64,000 nucleotides of DNA from Flavimaribacter sp039888615 (GTDB lineage: Bacteria > Pseudomonadota > Alphaproteobacteria > Rhizobiales > Rhizobiaceae), in NCBI GenBank assembly GCA_039888615.1, contig JBDQQS010000006.1; one strand, written 5' to 3'. A program made the position numbers and the translations under genes. The notes below the pieces were generated by a model. It had not been told where the DNA came from and made no database searches. It saw only the letters and a list, made by a program, of their open reading frames with translations. Below, one piece after another: positions 1 to 8,284 of the stretch (positions are counted from its first letter, which is position 1; each line of letters starts with the position of its first letter).

Positions 1-813
1 ACCGCCGAACACCTTGTATTTCTGATTTCGATGATCGGAGCCGGCGTCGTTGGCGGACTCATCGCGGGCCTGCTGGGCGTCGGCGGCGGCATCGTCATCG
101 TTCCGGTGCTCTATTCCGTGCTGGTCGCCACCCAGCTTCCGGAAGCGATCGCTATCAAGCTTTCGGTGGCGACCTCGCTTGCGACCATTATCGTGACCTC
201 GCTTTCCTCGGCCAGCAGTCATTCCAAACGCGGCGCGGTCGATTATGCGCTGCTGCGGTCCTGGGCCGCGCCGATTATTGTCGGCGTGGTAATCGGCACG
301 ACGATCGCGGGCTATGTCGGCGGCGAAGTGCTGACGCTCGTCTTTGCGGTGGTGGCGCTGGTCGTCGCTGTAAACATGCTGTTGCGCGCCAACAATGCGG
401 CGCTGACGAGCGATTTTCCAAACGCCAGCGTCAAATTCGGATCCGGCGTCGGCATTGGTCTTATTTCATCGATGATGGGCATTGGCGGGGGAACGCTTGG
501 CGTGCCGATACTCACGGCATTCGGTTTCGACATCAGGCGCGCAGTGGGAACGGCCGCGGCGATCGGCTTCGTGATCGCAGTTCCCGCCACGATCGGCTAT
601 ATTATCGCCGGCTGGGGAGCATCCAACCTGCCGCCTTTTTCCATCGGCTACGTCAACCTCCTCGGCTTCATAGCCATTGTTCCGCTGACGACCCTGTTTG
701 CGCCGGTTGGAGCGAAGATCGCCCATGCCATTCCACGCCGCGTGCTGAGCTACTGTTTCGCAGGATTTCTTGTCGTCACGTCGGCGCGCATGTTCTACAG
801 CCTGCTGAGCTGA
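1..813 (+). CDS. Sulfite exporter TauE/SafE family membrane permease (5' partial)
   Basis: This is an integral membrane protein of the TauE/SafE (DUF81) family, whose members export small organic or sulfur-containing anions. The family's two-fold repeat is visible: a GLLGVGGG glycine motif in the first helix and a matching SMMGIGGG motif about 140 residues later, with further hydrophobic helices around each. The frame is open to base 1. The first ATG is at 31, but the residues before it also look like a family N-terminus, so the true start is probably outside the window. It ends exactly where the convergent IclR gene ends. The substrate cannot be read from the sequence; a link to the neighbouring catabolic island is only positional. 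Confidence 0.85.
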   Translation, partial: TAEHLVFLISMIGAGVVGGLIAGLLGVGGGIVIVPVLYSVLVATQLPEAIAIKLSVATSLATIIVTSLSSASSHSKRGAVDYALLRSWAAPIIVGVVIGTTIAGYVGGEVLTLVFAVVALVVAVNMLLRANNAALTSDFPNASVKFGSGVGIGLISSMMGIGGGTLGVPILTAFGFDIRRAVGTAAAIGFVIAVPATIGYIIAGWGASNLPPFSIGYVNLLGFIAIVPLTTLFAPVGAKIAHAIPRRVLSYCFAGFLVVTSARMFYSLLS

Positions 814-1620
814 TCACGCCAGCGAGGACATCGCTATCGGTTCGCGGTTGACCGAAGTCCACAGGCTCCATGTTTCCTGGACCTTTTGCGCTGTTTCCCT
901 GATGTCGGGCACGAGGCTTTCCAGCTTGTTTCGATCCAGTCTCGCCGTCGGACCGGCAACGCTGACGGTGCCAAGCAAGTGGCCTGGCGCATTGTTTTGG
1001 TAGACGCCAATGGCAATGGCGCAGACGCCGACCTCCGCCTCCTCGACGATGATCGAATAGCCGAGTTTGCGAATGGACTTCAGATCGGCCAGCAGCGACT
1101 TGACCGAGGTGACAGCCTTCGGGCCGGCGTAGTTTCGCGATTGCTCGATGTTCCAGTTGGAGACGATGCGCAGCGCCTCCTCGTCATTCAGGCTTGCGAG
1201 CCACATTTTTCCGGAAGCTGTCGTATGCGGAATGATCCTGGTGTCGATGCCGCCGCGATATTGCAGACCGTGGCTGCTGACGACTGCGCGCAGGACCCAG
1301 ATGATCTGACCGTCGACGACGGAGGACAGGCGGACATGTTCGCCTGTTAACGCTGCAAGCCGGTCCAGATGCGGTTGAAGCAGCTCCGTAAAACCTGTTC
1401 CGCCGATGTAGTTGGCGCCCATGGATGGCAGCAGCAGGGAGAGATAATAGATTTCCCGAGCGTCCTGATAAACGTAACCGCGGTTCTTTATGAAGCTCAG
1501 TATCCGGTGTGCGGTCGCCATCGGTATATCCGTCCGCGCGCTGATTTCCGAAAGGCTCAGCCCGCCTGGGTTCTCGAAAAACAGCTCCAGGATATCGAAG
1601 CATCTGTTGATCTGTGACAT
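814..1620 (-). CDS. IclR family transcriptional regulator
   Basis: A 268-residue regulator with the IclR layout: an N-terminal winged helix-turn-helix at about residues 5-65 (LSLSEISARTDIPMATAHR is the recognition unit) and a C-terminal effector domain at about 75-250. It lies at the end of a leftward unit just behind the Gfo/Idh/MocA gene and faces the TauE gene without a gap. It is the only regulator in the first 11 kb, so it is the natural candidate to bind the two matching GGAAT-N3-ATTCC palindromes at about 2765 and 10283. Members of this family bind short palindromes of this kind and often act as effector-relieved repressors. The effector is unknown. Confidence 0.9.
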   Translation of the reverse strand: MSQINRCFDILELFFENPGGLSLSEISARTDIPMATAHRILSFIKNRGYVYQDAREIYYLSLLLPSMGANYIGGTGFTELLQPHLDRLAALTGEHVRLSSVVDGQIIWVLRAVVSSHGLQYRGGIDTRIIPHTTASGKMWLASLNDEEALRIVSNWNIEQSRNYAGPKAVTSVKSLLADLKSIRKLGYSIIVEEAEVGVCAIAIGVYQNNAPGHLLGTVSVAGPTARLDRNKLESLVPDIRETAQKVQETWSLWTSVNREPIAMSSLA

Positions 1621-2658
1621 TTAACTTACCCCCGGCGCTGTCATTCCGTTTCGCGCCTCTTGATCGCGGACGCGGACTGCCGTTCCACCCTGTTCGTTCG
1701 ATTTGTAGGCGCAATCTATCACATTCATGATCCGTTCCATCCTGTCGAGCCCCGCATGCGGTTTCCTGTCCGAGCGGACGGCCCGCAATGTGTCTCGCAC
1801 GAAGGCGGCGTAGAAAATGTCGGTGTTCAGTTCGATGTCGATTTGGCGCGCCGGCGATCCATCCCGCGGCGTTCTCGTCACACCCTCCAGCCGGGAGCGG
1901 TAGTAGGCGTCGTCGGACGCGAGCGCAAAGGTGAAATCTCGGAGTTCGGAAGTTCCGCCGGGGTACGTGTAGCCGGTTTCGATGGTTGCAATCTGGTCGC
2001 TTGTCGTCTCCAGTGTTATTGACGAATAGATTTCCACATCGGCCTTGTCCGGCGCCTGCGTCATCCGGGCTGAGACCGAACTGATGTCCTGTCCGGTAAG
2101 GCGCAGCACGAGATCGACGAAATGAACCCCGAGATTGATGGCGCACCCGCCACCAGCGAGGCAGCGCGCGAGCATCCACGGACAATTGGCGTCGAGGTAT
2201 CGTTCTATCGGTCCGGCGATAAAGCGAAAAGCCATGTGCCGCCATGGCGAGGACGGATTGTCTTGCGTCAGGGCCGCCGGCAGGTCACTGAAGCCAAAAA
2301 TGAGAGGAATTGAAACGAAGGCGTTCTGCGCGTCGGCCAGTTGTCTGAGTTCCGACACCTCACTGCCGTTCATTCCGCAGGGCTTTTCCAGCGCAACGGG
2401 AATGTTGCGATCGATCAACGTTTTCGCAATTTCGTTCATGTCGCAATGGCGACCGAACGCAAAGGCGAAATCCGGTTGCTCATTCTCCAGCATCGATTCG
2501 TAGCGGTTGTAAAACCGGGCGCCAAATCGGTCTGCAATCGCCGGACCCGGGCCGCCTGCAGAATCTGATACGCCCACCACCTCAATTCCGTCATCACCGA
2601 GTGCGTCGAGATAGAGCGGGACATGCCAATGGCTTGCTTCGATTATGACGATTTTCAT
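1621..2658 (-). CDS. Gfo/Idh/MocA family NAD(P)-dependent oxidoreductase
   Basis: A 345-residue protein of the glucose-fructose oxidoreductase / inositol dehydrogenase family: an N-terminal Rossmann domain starting MKIVIIEASHWH, the EKPCG motif near residue 95 that carries the conserved lysine, and a C-terminal alpha/beta domain with the GGGCAINLGVHFVDL histidine segment. I chose the ATG at 2658. A longer frame begins at 2697, but its extra 13 residues do not fit the fold. The Rossmann glycine motif is degenerate (IIEASHWH in place of GxGxxG), so cofactor use is uncertain. It shares a leftward transcript with the IclR gene and diverges from dctP across the palindrome-bearing promoter. It probably oxidises a sugar-like or cyclitol-like substrate of this island. 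Confidence 0.85.
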   Translation of the reverse strand: MKIVIIEASHWHVPLYLDALGDDGIEVVGVSDSAGGPGPAIADRFGARFYNRYESMLENEQPDFAFAFGRHCDMNEIAKTLIDRNIPVALEKPCGMNGSEVSELRQLADAQNAFVSIPLIFGFSDLPAALTQDNPSSPWRHMAFRFIAGPIERYLDANCPWMLARCLAGGGCAINLGVHFVDLVLRLTGQDISSVSARMTQAPDKADVEIYSSITLETTSDQIATIETGYTYPGGTSELRDFTFALASDDAYYRSRLEGVTRTPRDGSPARQIDIELNTDIFYAAFVRDTLRAVRSDRKPHAGLDRMERIMNVIDCAYKSNEQGGTAVRVRDQEARNGMTAPGVS

Positions 2659-2746
2659 TTCAGATTCCGAGTGTCGCTTGTGGACGAAGTCGATCACGCG
2701 ACTCCGATGTGCTTGATTATCATAAAGTTTCTAACAAAATAAAATA

Positions 2747-2772
2747 GGAATTGAAAATGGAATACAATTCCG
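2747..2772. promoter_or_regulatory. Probable IclR operator in the divergent mocA-like/dctP promoter
   Basis: The core GGAAT-ACA-ATTCC at 2759-2771 is a perfect interrupted palindrome. A second, wider inverted repeat (GGAATTG at 2747-2753 against CAATTCC at 2765-2771) overlaps it. The same core recurs at 10276-10290 in the other divergent promoter of the island. Surrounding DNA is AT-rich for this genome. Binding by the IclR protein at 814-1620 is inferred. Confidence 0.6.
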
Positions 2773-2815
2773 ATATTGAAAAAGGCCTCTTGTAAAGCCT
2801 TTGGGAGGTAATGAT

Positions 2816-3847
2816 ATGTTTCGTATTTTCAGACGTGAATTCACCATGCTGGCGGCGGCCGCTTTCGCCGGCGCCGTAGCGGCAGGCTCCACACTCGCGC
2901 CGAGTGAGGCTCTGGCCGATGATCCGGTCGTGCTCAAATACTCGGCGGTCTTTCCTGACGCTGGCGCGCAGGCAAACGGCGCCAAGCAACTCGGCGTGTT
3001 CCTTGAGGAGTACTCCGACGGGAATATCGATTTCCAGTTTTATCCGAGCTCTCAGCTCGGCAACAAGATCCAGAGCCTCGAGGGACTGCGCAACGGCTCC
3101 ATCGAGATGACCGAAGCGGCTGCGTCGGACCTCGGCAATTTCAGTGACCTGTGGTCGATTTTTTCGGTACCGTTCCTGTTCAACAGCGGCGCTGACGCGA
3201 TCCGAGTGATCACCGATCCGCGCGTTGCCGAACTGCTCAACAAGGACGCCGAAGCCAACGGTTTCAAGATCATCGGATGGTGGAATCTCGGCGAACGCAG
3301 CATTATCAACTCGAAGCGTCCGGTGAACACGCCGGAGGATCTCGACGGCATCAAGATCCGCGTCATGCAGAGCCCGATGCTGGCCAAAGCCATTACCGCC
3401 ATGGGCGCGACCGGCGTCCCGATGGCGTGGAGCGAGGTCTACACGGCAGTTCAGCAGAAGACCATCGACGGTCTCGAAAACTCACCTCCGGTGATCGCGT
3501 CGAACAAGATGTACGAGGTCGCGAAATTCTACTCTCTCACCCAGCAGTTCATCATCCCCGATCCGCAGATGATCAGCCTCAAGGTCTTCGACAGCCTTTC
3601 GCCTGAACTCCAGGAAGCCATTCTCAAGGCTGGGGAAGCGTCTCAGGAAGACTTCAACGCAAAGTGGGAAGAGGCCATGGCCTCCGACATGCAGACGCTG
3701 AAGGACAACGGCGTTGAAGTCAACGAGGTCGACAAGGCGGCGTTCCGCGAAGCTGTGCAGCCGTTGATTAACGAATATCTCAGCAACGCCAGTCCAGAAA
3801 CGCGGGAGCTTTACGAGACCATCGTCAAGGTTCGTGACGAGGGATAA
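2816..3847 (+). CDS. dctP: TRAP transporter substrate-binding protein, DctP family
   Basis: The periplasmic receptor of a tripartite ATP-independent (TRAP) importer, 343 residues. A signal peptide with a hydrophobic core ends near ALA-DDP at about residue 34. The mature part follows the DctP family, including the GIKIRVMQSP segment whose arginine normally pairs with a substrate carboxylate, and the QQKTIDGLENSP segment. A strong ribosome site, GGGAGGT at 2803-2809, selects the ATG at 2816 rather than the upstream TTG at 2801. It is first in a rightward operon with dctQ and dctM. The conserved arginine suggests an organic acid ligand, in keeping with the AroE-like enzymes downstream. Confidence 0.92.
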   Translation: MFRIFRREFTMLAAAAFAGAVAAGSTLAPSEALADDPVVLKYSAVFPDAGAQANGAKQLGVFLEEYSDGNIDFQFYPSSQLGNKIQSLEGLRNGSIEMTEAAASDLGNFSDLWSIFSVPFLFNSGADAIRVITDPRVAELLNKDAEANGFKIIGWWNLGERSIINSKRPVNTPEDLDGIKIRVMQSPMLAKAITAMGATGVPMAWSEVYTAVQQKTIDGLENSPPVIASNKMYEVAKFYSLTQQFIIPDPQMISLKVFDSLSPELQEAILKAGEASQEDFNAKWEEAMASDMQTLKDNGVEVNEVDKAAFREAVQPLINEYLSNASPETRELYETIVKVRDEG

Positions 3848-4007
3848 TCGCCACCATGCGGTGTGACGACTGTTGACGCACCGCGCACCATTCGAGTTAC
3901 AGTCCTCCCAGGCAACGTGACTCGGCGTCCGGCTTCGTCGGTTTCCTATATCAGCGGCGGAGTCGGATCGTTTCAAACTCAATCTTCGTCAGGCCCCGAC
4001 GCAGTCC
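3848..4007 (+). other. dctP-dctQ intergenic spacer
   Basis: This 160-bp spacer between the binding protein and the small permease gene holds no ORF I would support and no clear terminator hairpin. A gap here is common in TRAP operons and would fit differential expression of the receptor. Confidence 0.4.
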
Positions 4008-4523
4008 ATGACAAGCAAATCCGCGAATGGCCGCATTACACCGGCAAGATTGGCCGACGGCGCCATCCACATGTTCGAGAGCGCCGTCTGCATCACATCG
4101 CTGGCGGCAATCGTGGTTCTGGTGCTTGTTCAGGTGTTCTATCGCTACGTCCTGTCCAGCGGCATTCTGTGGCTGAACGAAGTCGTCATAAATCTCATGA
4201 TATTGCTTGTCCTTGTTGGCGCGGCGCTCGCCACGCGCCACGCAGTCCATACCGATCTGCGGATGCTGCTCGACAACACGCCGCCGCGCGTCGCCGCGAT
4301 CCTGCGGGTGATCGGCGTGGTTGCGACCATCGGCTTTCTGGTGACCATGATCTGGTCGTCGACGACCTACGCCTGGGAATCGCGACGGTTGACGGCGACG
4401 ATGACGGGCATGCCGCTCTGGCTTGTCTACGGGATCATGCCCTTTGGCGGCGTCCTGATACTCTATGAATTCCTGGCCAAGCTCTTCGGCGGCTTGTCCG
4501 GGCGCAGCGTTGAACCGTCATGA
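4008..4523 (+). CDS. dctQ: TRAP transporter small permease, DctQ family
   Basis: The small membrane subunit of the TRAP importer, 171 residues with four hydrophobic helices: about residues 25-48 (SLAAIVVLVLVQVFYRYVL), 55-75, 95-115 and 140-160. The FYRYVL and WLNEVVINLMI segments are typical of DctQ. It joins the large permease DctM and relies on DctP for substrate capture, using a sodium or proton gradient. Its stop overlaps the dctM start as ATGA at 4520, so the two are translationally coupled. Confidence 0.88.
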   Translation: MTSKSANGRITPARLADGAIHMFESAVCITSLAAIVVLVLVQVFYRYVLSSGILWLNEVVINLMILLVLVGAALATRHAVHTDLRMLLDNTPPRVAAILRVIGVVATIGFLVTMIWSSTTYAWESRRLTATMTGMPLWLVYGIMPFGGVLILYEFLAKLFGGLSGRSVEPS

Positions 4524-5827
4524 TCGCCGGCCTGATACTCATTCTCCTGCTGTTTGTCCTGATCATGATCGGGGTTCCGGTCTATATTTCGCTCGGCGTT
4601 GCGGGAACGGTCGGGCTGGCCGTGATCAGCATGGGCCAAACCTTCGGCAACCCCTTCATAGCCATTCCGCAGTCCATTTACTCCGGGATAGGATTCTTTC
4701 CACTCCTGGCGATACCGCTGTTCATATTCGCCGGCGAGATCATGAACCGATCCGGCATTACAGATCGGCTCGTCCGATTTTCCGTCATGCTGATCGGACG
4801 CATGCCGGCCAGCCTCGCCAACGCCAACATCGTCGCCAGCATGTTTTTCGGAGGCATCACCGGATCGGCGCAGGCCGACACCTCCGCGATCGGCGGCGTG
4901 CTAATTCCGGCCATGGAAAAGGAAGGCTACAGCAAGGAAATCAGCGTTGCCGTGACCGCAAGTTCATCGACGGTCGGGCCTATCATTCCACCCAGCATCA
5001 TGATGGTGATATACGGGGTGTCGGTCGGCACATCCATCGGCGCGCTGTTCATTGCCGGCCTCGTGCCGGGAATACTGATCGGGCTGGCCCTTATCGCAAC
5101 GGTGCTCATTCTCGACCGGAAGCACAAGTTTCCGCGCCGGACCGGTTCGCTTCCCTTCAGTGAAAAAGTCGCGATCACCCGAGACGCCTTCTGGCCACTC
5201 GGCATGCCGCTGATAATCGTTGGCGGTATTCTGGGCGGCGTGGTGACGCCAACGGAAGCTGGCGCGCTTGCCGTGCTATATGCATTGATTTTCGGCTATC
5301 TGATCGAGAGGTCGCTCAAGGTCGCCGACATGCCGGTGATGCTGAAACATACGGCCATGCTGACAGCCGCGGTGATGATGATCATCAGCTGCGCCAAGAT
5401 TCTCAGCTACGTGCTGACCATATTCCAGTTGCCCATGATGCTCGGCTCCTTTTTTCAGGCCTTTTCGGAAAATCCGATCATCTTCCTGCTGCTGGTGAAT
5501 ATACTGCTGCTGGTGATCGGAACCTTCATGGACGGCGGCGCGAGCGTCATCATCATGGCGCCGATCCTGACCCCGATTGCCCTGTCCTATGGGATAGATC
5601 CCATCCATTTCGGCGTGATCATGGTCCTGAACCTGATCATCGGTTGCGGCACGCCGCCGCTGGGTCTTTGCCTGTTCATCGCCTGCGGCATAGCCAAGCT
5701 GCCGGTGGAAAAAGGCGCAAAGGCGATCCTGCCATTTATCGCTGCTGAAATTTTCATCCTGCTCCTCGTCACTTACATTCCCTGGTTGGCGATGGCGCTG
5801 CCCAGATATTTCGGTTTCGCGTCATGA
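4520..5827 (+). CDS. dctM: TRAP transporter large permease, DctM family
   Basis: The large membrane subunit and translocation channel of the TRAP importer, 435 residues, the usual length. It is strongly hydrophobic throughout. Family segments visible are GVPVYISLGVAG near the N-terminus, the FFGGITGSAQADTSAIG motif near residue 115, SSSTVGPIIPPS near 155, and the second-half repeat VIGTFMDGGASVIIMAPIL. It overlaps dctQ upstream and the TIM-barrel gene downstream by four bases each, which ties transport directly to the catabolic enzymes. Confidence 0.93.
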   Translation: MIAGLILILLLFVLIMIGVPVYISLGVAGTVGLAVISMGQTFGNPFIAIPQSIYSGIGFFPLLAIPLFIFAGEIMNRSGITDRLVRFSVMLIGRMPASLANANIVASMFFGGITGSAQADTSAIGGVLIPAMEKEGYSKEISVAVTASSSTVGPIIPPSIMMVIYGVSVGTSIGALFIAGLVPGILIGLALIATVLILDRKHKFPRRTGSLPFSEKVAITRDAFWPLGMPLIIVGGILGGVVTPTEAGALAVLYALIFGYLIERSLKVADMPVMLKHTAMLTAAVMMIISCAKILSYVLTIFQLPMMLGSFFQAFSENPIIFLLLVNILLLVIGTFMDGGASVIIMAPILTPIALSYGIDPIHFGVIMVLNLIIGCGTPPLGLCLFIACGIAKLPVEKGAKAILPFIAAEIFILLLVTYIPWLAMALPRYFGFAS

Positions 5828-6663
5828 CGGACAGGCTCGTTTTCAATCACGCCACCGTGCGTGAAAAAATGGATATGACGGCGTTCGTAAAGGCTTGCGG
5901 CAAACGCGGGTTGTCCATGGTTTCGATATGGGAGAACGAAATTGATCGCATCGGCAAGGCTGCGGCGAAAGAGGTTCTGACGCAGACCGGTTCGCGCGTC
6001 TTCGGCTACAACCGGGCGGGACCGCTGCTGGCTTCATCCGCAACGGAGCGCAGACAACGACTCGACGCAGCCAAACGTTCGATCGATCTGGCTCTGGAAT
6101 TGGACGCCGACCATGTTTTGCTGTTTCCGGGCGGCGCGCCGGAAGGCGAGAAGGGGCTGGACGGGGCGCGAAGCATGACCGAGGAGGCGGCGGGCCATTT
6201 GCTGGATCACCTTGGCGACGGCGCTACGAGGCTGGCGCTCGAACCCTTGCATCCGATGCTTGCGGGAGATCGGTCCTGTATCGTTTCCATGTCTCACGCC
6301 AACGATATCTGCGACCGACTTGGACGAAACCTCGGCATAGTCGTCGACGTCTATCATGTCTGGTGGGACGAGCGACTGGATGAGGAAATCGCCCGAGCCG
6401 GAAAACAGGGCCGGATTGCCGGATTCCACGCCAATGACTGGCTGGTGCCGACAAAGCACACGCTGACCGATCGCGGCATGATGGGAGATGGCGTTATCGA
6501 CCTGGCCCATCTCTGGAGTGTGGTGAAGCACGCCGGATATGATGGGCCGATCGAGGTGGAAATCTTCTCCGATGACTGGTGGGCGAGGGACGCAGACACA
6601 GTCATCGATCTCTGCATCGAACGATGCGCGTCCATCTTCGACCTCGTGGTGGAACGGGCTTGA
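5824..6663 (+). CDS. Sugar phosphate isomerase/epimerase-like TIM-barrel protein
   Basis: A 279-residue AP-endonuclease-family-2 TIM barrel. The probable divalent-metal ligands are spaced as in this family: Glu in LEPLHPM (about residue 141), Asp in VVDVYH (about 176), His in GFHANDW (about 202) and Glu in IEVEIFSDDWW (about 241). Family members include xylose-isomerase-like epimerases, hydroxypyruvate isomerase, inosose dehydratase and 3-dehydroshikimate dehydratase. With two AroE-like enzymes alongside, a dehydratase or isomerase on a polyhydroxy ring acid is attractive but unproven. The start overlaps dctM (ATGA), and the end overlaps the next gene as TTGA. Confidence 0.8.
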   Translation: MTDRLVFNHATVREKMDMTAFVKACGKRGLSMVSIWENEIDRIGKAAAKEVLTQTGSRVFGYNRAGPLLASSATERRQRLDAAKRSIDLALELDADHVLLFPGGAPEGEKGLDGARSMTEEAAGHLLDHLGDGATRLALEPLHPMLAGDRSCIVSMSHANDICDRLGRNLGIVVDVYHVWWDERLDEEIARAGKQGRIAGFHANDWLVPTKHTLTDRGMMGDGVIDLAHLWSVVKHAGYDGPIEVEIFSDDWWARDADTVIDLCIERCASIFDLVVERA

Positions 6664-7505
6664 AGCCGGAAATCGACATCGGCGGGGCAACGCGCATCTA
6701 CCCCGTGATCGGCGACCCGATTGCGCAGGTCCAGACGCCCCGGCTGATCAATCCGCTTTTTGCCGAGCACGGGCTCGATATCGTCTCCGTGCCGGTTCAT
6801 GCGCCCGCCGAAGGTCTTCGCGACGTTTGGGACGCCTTGAGGATAATGCCCAATGTCGCCGGCATCGCAGTTACGGTTCCGCACAAGGTGAGCGCAGCGG
6901 GATTGTGTAGCAGTCTGACGGAAGCCGCGCAGGCCGTTGGCGCGGTCAATACCGTCCGACGCGCTGAAGACGGGTCGATGTATGGCGCTCTCTTCGACGG
7001 CGTCGGTTTCGTCGCGGGGCTAGGAGAAATGCGCAGACGCCTGAAAGACAGCACGGTGCTGCTGATTGGCGCTGGAGGGGCGGGCAGGGCGATCGCCCAT
7101 GCGCTCGCAGCCGAGAATTTTGCCCGACTGCACATCGTCGACGAGAGAAGCGATGCGGCGGCGATGGCGGCGTCGATGGTCAATCAGGGCAAGGGATGCG
7201 CCATCGCCACGACGGCGTGGCCGGATTTCTCTTCCTGTGATGTTGTGATCAATGCGACGCCCCTTGGTCTCAAGCCGGAGGATCCGATGCCGTTGTCGGA
7301 AGGCTGCATCAGGTCCGGCATGCTGATTGCGGATATTGCTGCTCTCGACCGCGAAACGCCTTTGCTGGCCGCGGCCCGCAGGATTGGTTGCGCGACCAGC
7401 GACGGCGACGCCATGCTGAAGGCGCAACTCGGTCTGGTCGCCGGCTTCATAGCCGGACTGCCGGCCGGCGCTCCTCTGTCTCAGGACCCGGCGGCGATCA
7501 GGTGA
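6660..7505 (+). CDS. Shikimate dehydrogenase (AroE)-like oxidoreductase, paralogue 1
   Basis: An AroE-family NAD(P)-dependent dehydrogenase of 281 residues. The catalytic lysine is present in VTVPHK and the partner aspartate in LFDGVGF; the nucleotide motif is GAGGAGRAI. The shikimate-binding HSLSP loop is replaced by QVQTP (GDPIAQVQTP), so the carboxylate-binding serines are changed and shikimate may not be the substrate. I chose the TTG at 6660, which overlaps the upstream stop as TTGA. A frame from 6579 would run through the end of the previous gene. Its 3' end overlaps the convergent paralogue by 25 bp. A housekeeping aroE role is unlikely in this setting. Confidence 0.82.
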   Translation: MKPEIDIGGATRIYPVIGDPIAQVQTPRLINPLFAEHGLDIVSVPVHAPAEGLRDVWDALRIMPNVAGIAVTVPHKVSAAGLCSSLTEAAQAVGAVNTVRRAEDGSMYGALFDGVGFVAGLGEMRRRLKDSTVLLIGAGGAGRAIAHALAAENFARLHIVDERSDAAAMAASMVNQGKGCAIATTAWPDFSSCDVVINATPLGLKPEDPMPLSEGCIRSGMLIADIAALDRETPLLAAARRIGCATSDGDAMLKAQLGLVAGFIAGLPAGAPLSQDPAAIR

Positions 7506-8284
7506 TCGGCGATCAGCTGCGCCTGGCCGCGAATCATGTGTATGCCTGAATGGACGGCCGCCCCGCGGTCCCGCGCAAGCGCGAGCAACCGTGTCTCTTC
7601 CGGTTTCGCAATGACTTCAGCGACCGCCATCGTGTCGTCGATCAGCGCCGGATCGAAAGGCAATGCATCGTCGGGGTTCAGTCCCAGCGACGTTGCATTG
7701 ACGAGCAATTGTCCGGGCTTCGGCTCCGCCCGCTCCGCGATTGCGATCTGCGTCCCTGTGACGCGATTGACCTGATCGGCGATGTCCCTTGCCTTTTCCA
7801 TCGTCCGGTTGGCGATCGCAAGACGCGTCACGCCCGCCTCGACCAATGCAAAGGCGATCGCTGTGGCAGCGCCGCCCGCGCCGACCATCAGCGTGTCACG
7901 GCCCGCGGGATCGAGCCCCTCGGTCCGCAATCCGTTGACGAAACCAAGCCCGTCGAACTGGTAGCCGCGAAAGCCACCATTGGCCTCTCGACGCACGACA
8001 TTGACGGCGCCGACACGTTCGGCGAGAGGGTCGAGACTGTCGCAGAGCGCAAGGGCGGATTGTTTGTGCGGCAGGGTGACGCCGAAGCCGGCCAGATTTT
8101 TCATGGCCTTCAGCCCGGCCCAGGCGGTCGCAAGATGCGCCGCCGGAATATGGAGCGGAATGCAGATTATGGCCGCGCCTTTGGATGCGAATATCGGATT
8201 GATATTGTCTGGCGTGCGGGCCTGCTTGATCGGGTCGCCGATGACCCCCATCAGGCGAAAGTTCCCGTTGATTGCCGTCACCAT
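7481..8284 (-). CDS. Shikimate dehydrogenase (AroE)-like oxidoreductase, paralogue 2
   Basis: The second AroE-family member, 267 residues, facing the first. It keeps the catalytic lysine (VTLPHK), the aspartate (QFDGLGF) and a Rossmann motif (VGAGGAATAI). Like its partner it has a changed substrate loop, GDPIKQARTP, instead of the classical serine-rich one. The two proteins are clearly related but diverged, so this is an old duplication or separate recruitment. They may oxidise different stereoisomers or successive intermediates. It lies downstream of, and overlaps by seven bases, the FG-GAP gene on the same strand, so it belongs to that leftward transcript. Confidence 0.82.
   Translation of the reverse strand: MVTAINGNFRLMGVIGDPIKQARTPDNINPIFASKGAAIICIPLHIPAAHLATAWAGLKAMKNLAGFGVTLPHKQSALALCDSLDPLAERVGAVNVVRREANGGFRGYQFDGLGFVNGLRTEGLDPAGRDTLMVGAGGAATAIAFALVEAGVTRLAIANRTMEKARDIADQVNRVTGTQIAIAERAEPKPGQLLVNATSLGLNPDDALPFDPALIDDTMAVAEVIAKPEETRLLALARDRGAAVHSGIHMIRGQAQLIADHLIAAGS

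Noticed and set aside
6579..6659. 27-residue N-terminal extension of AroE-like paralogue 1
   Set aside because: It overlaps the end of the TIM-barrel gene; the TTG at 6660 gives a normal family start and a TTGA coupling.
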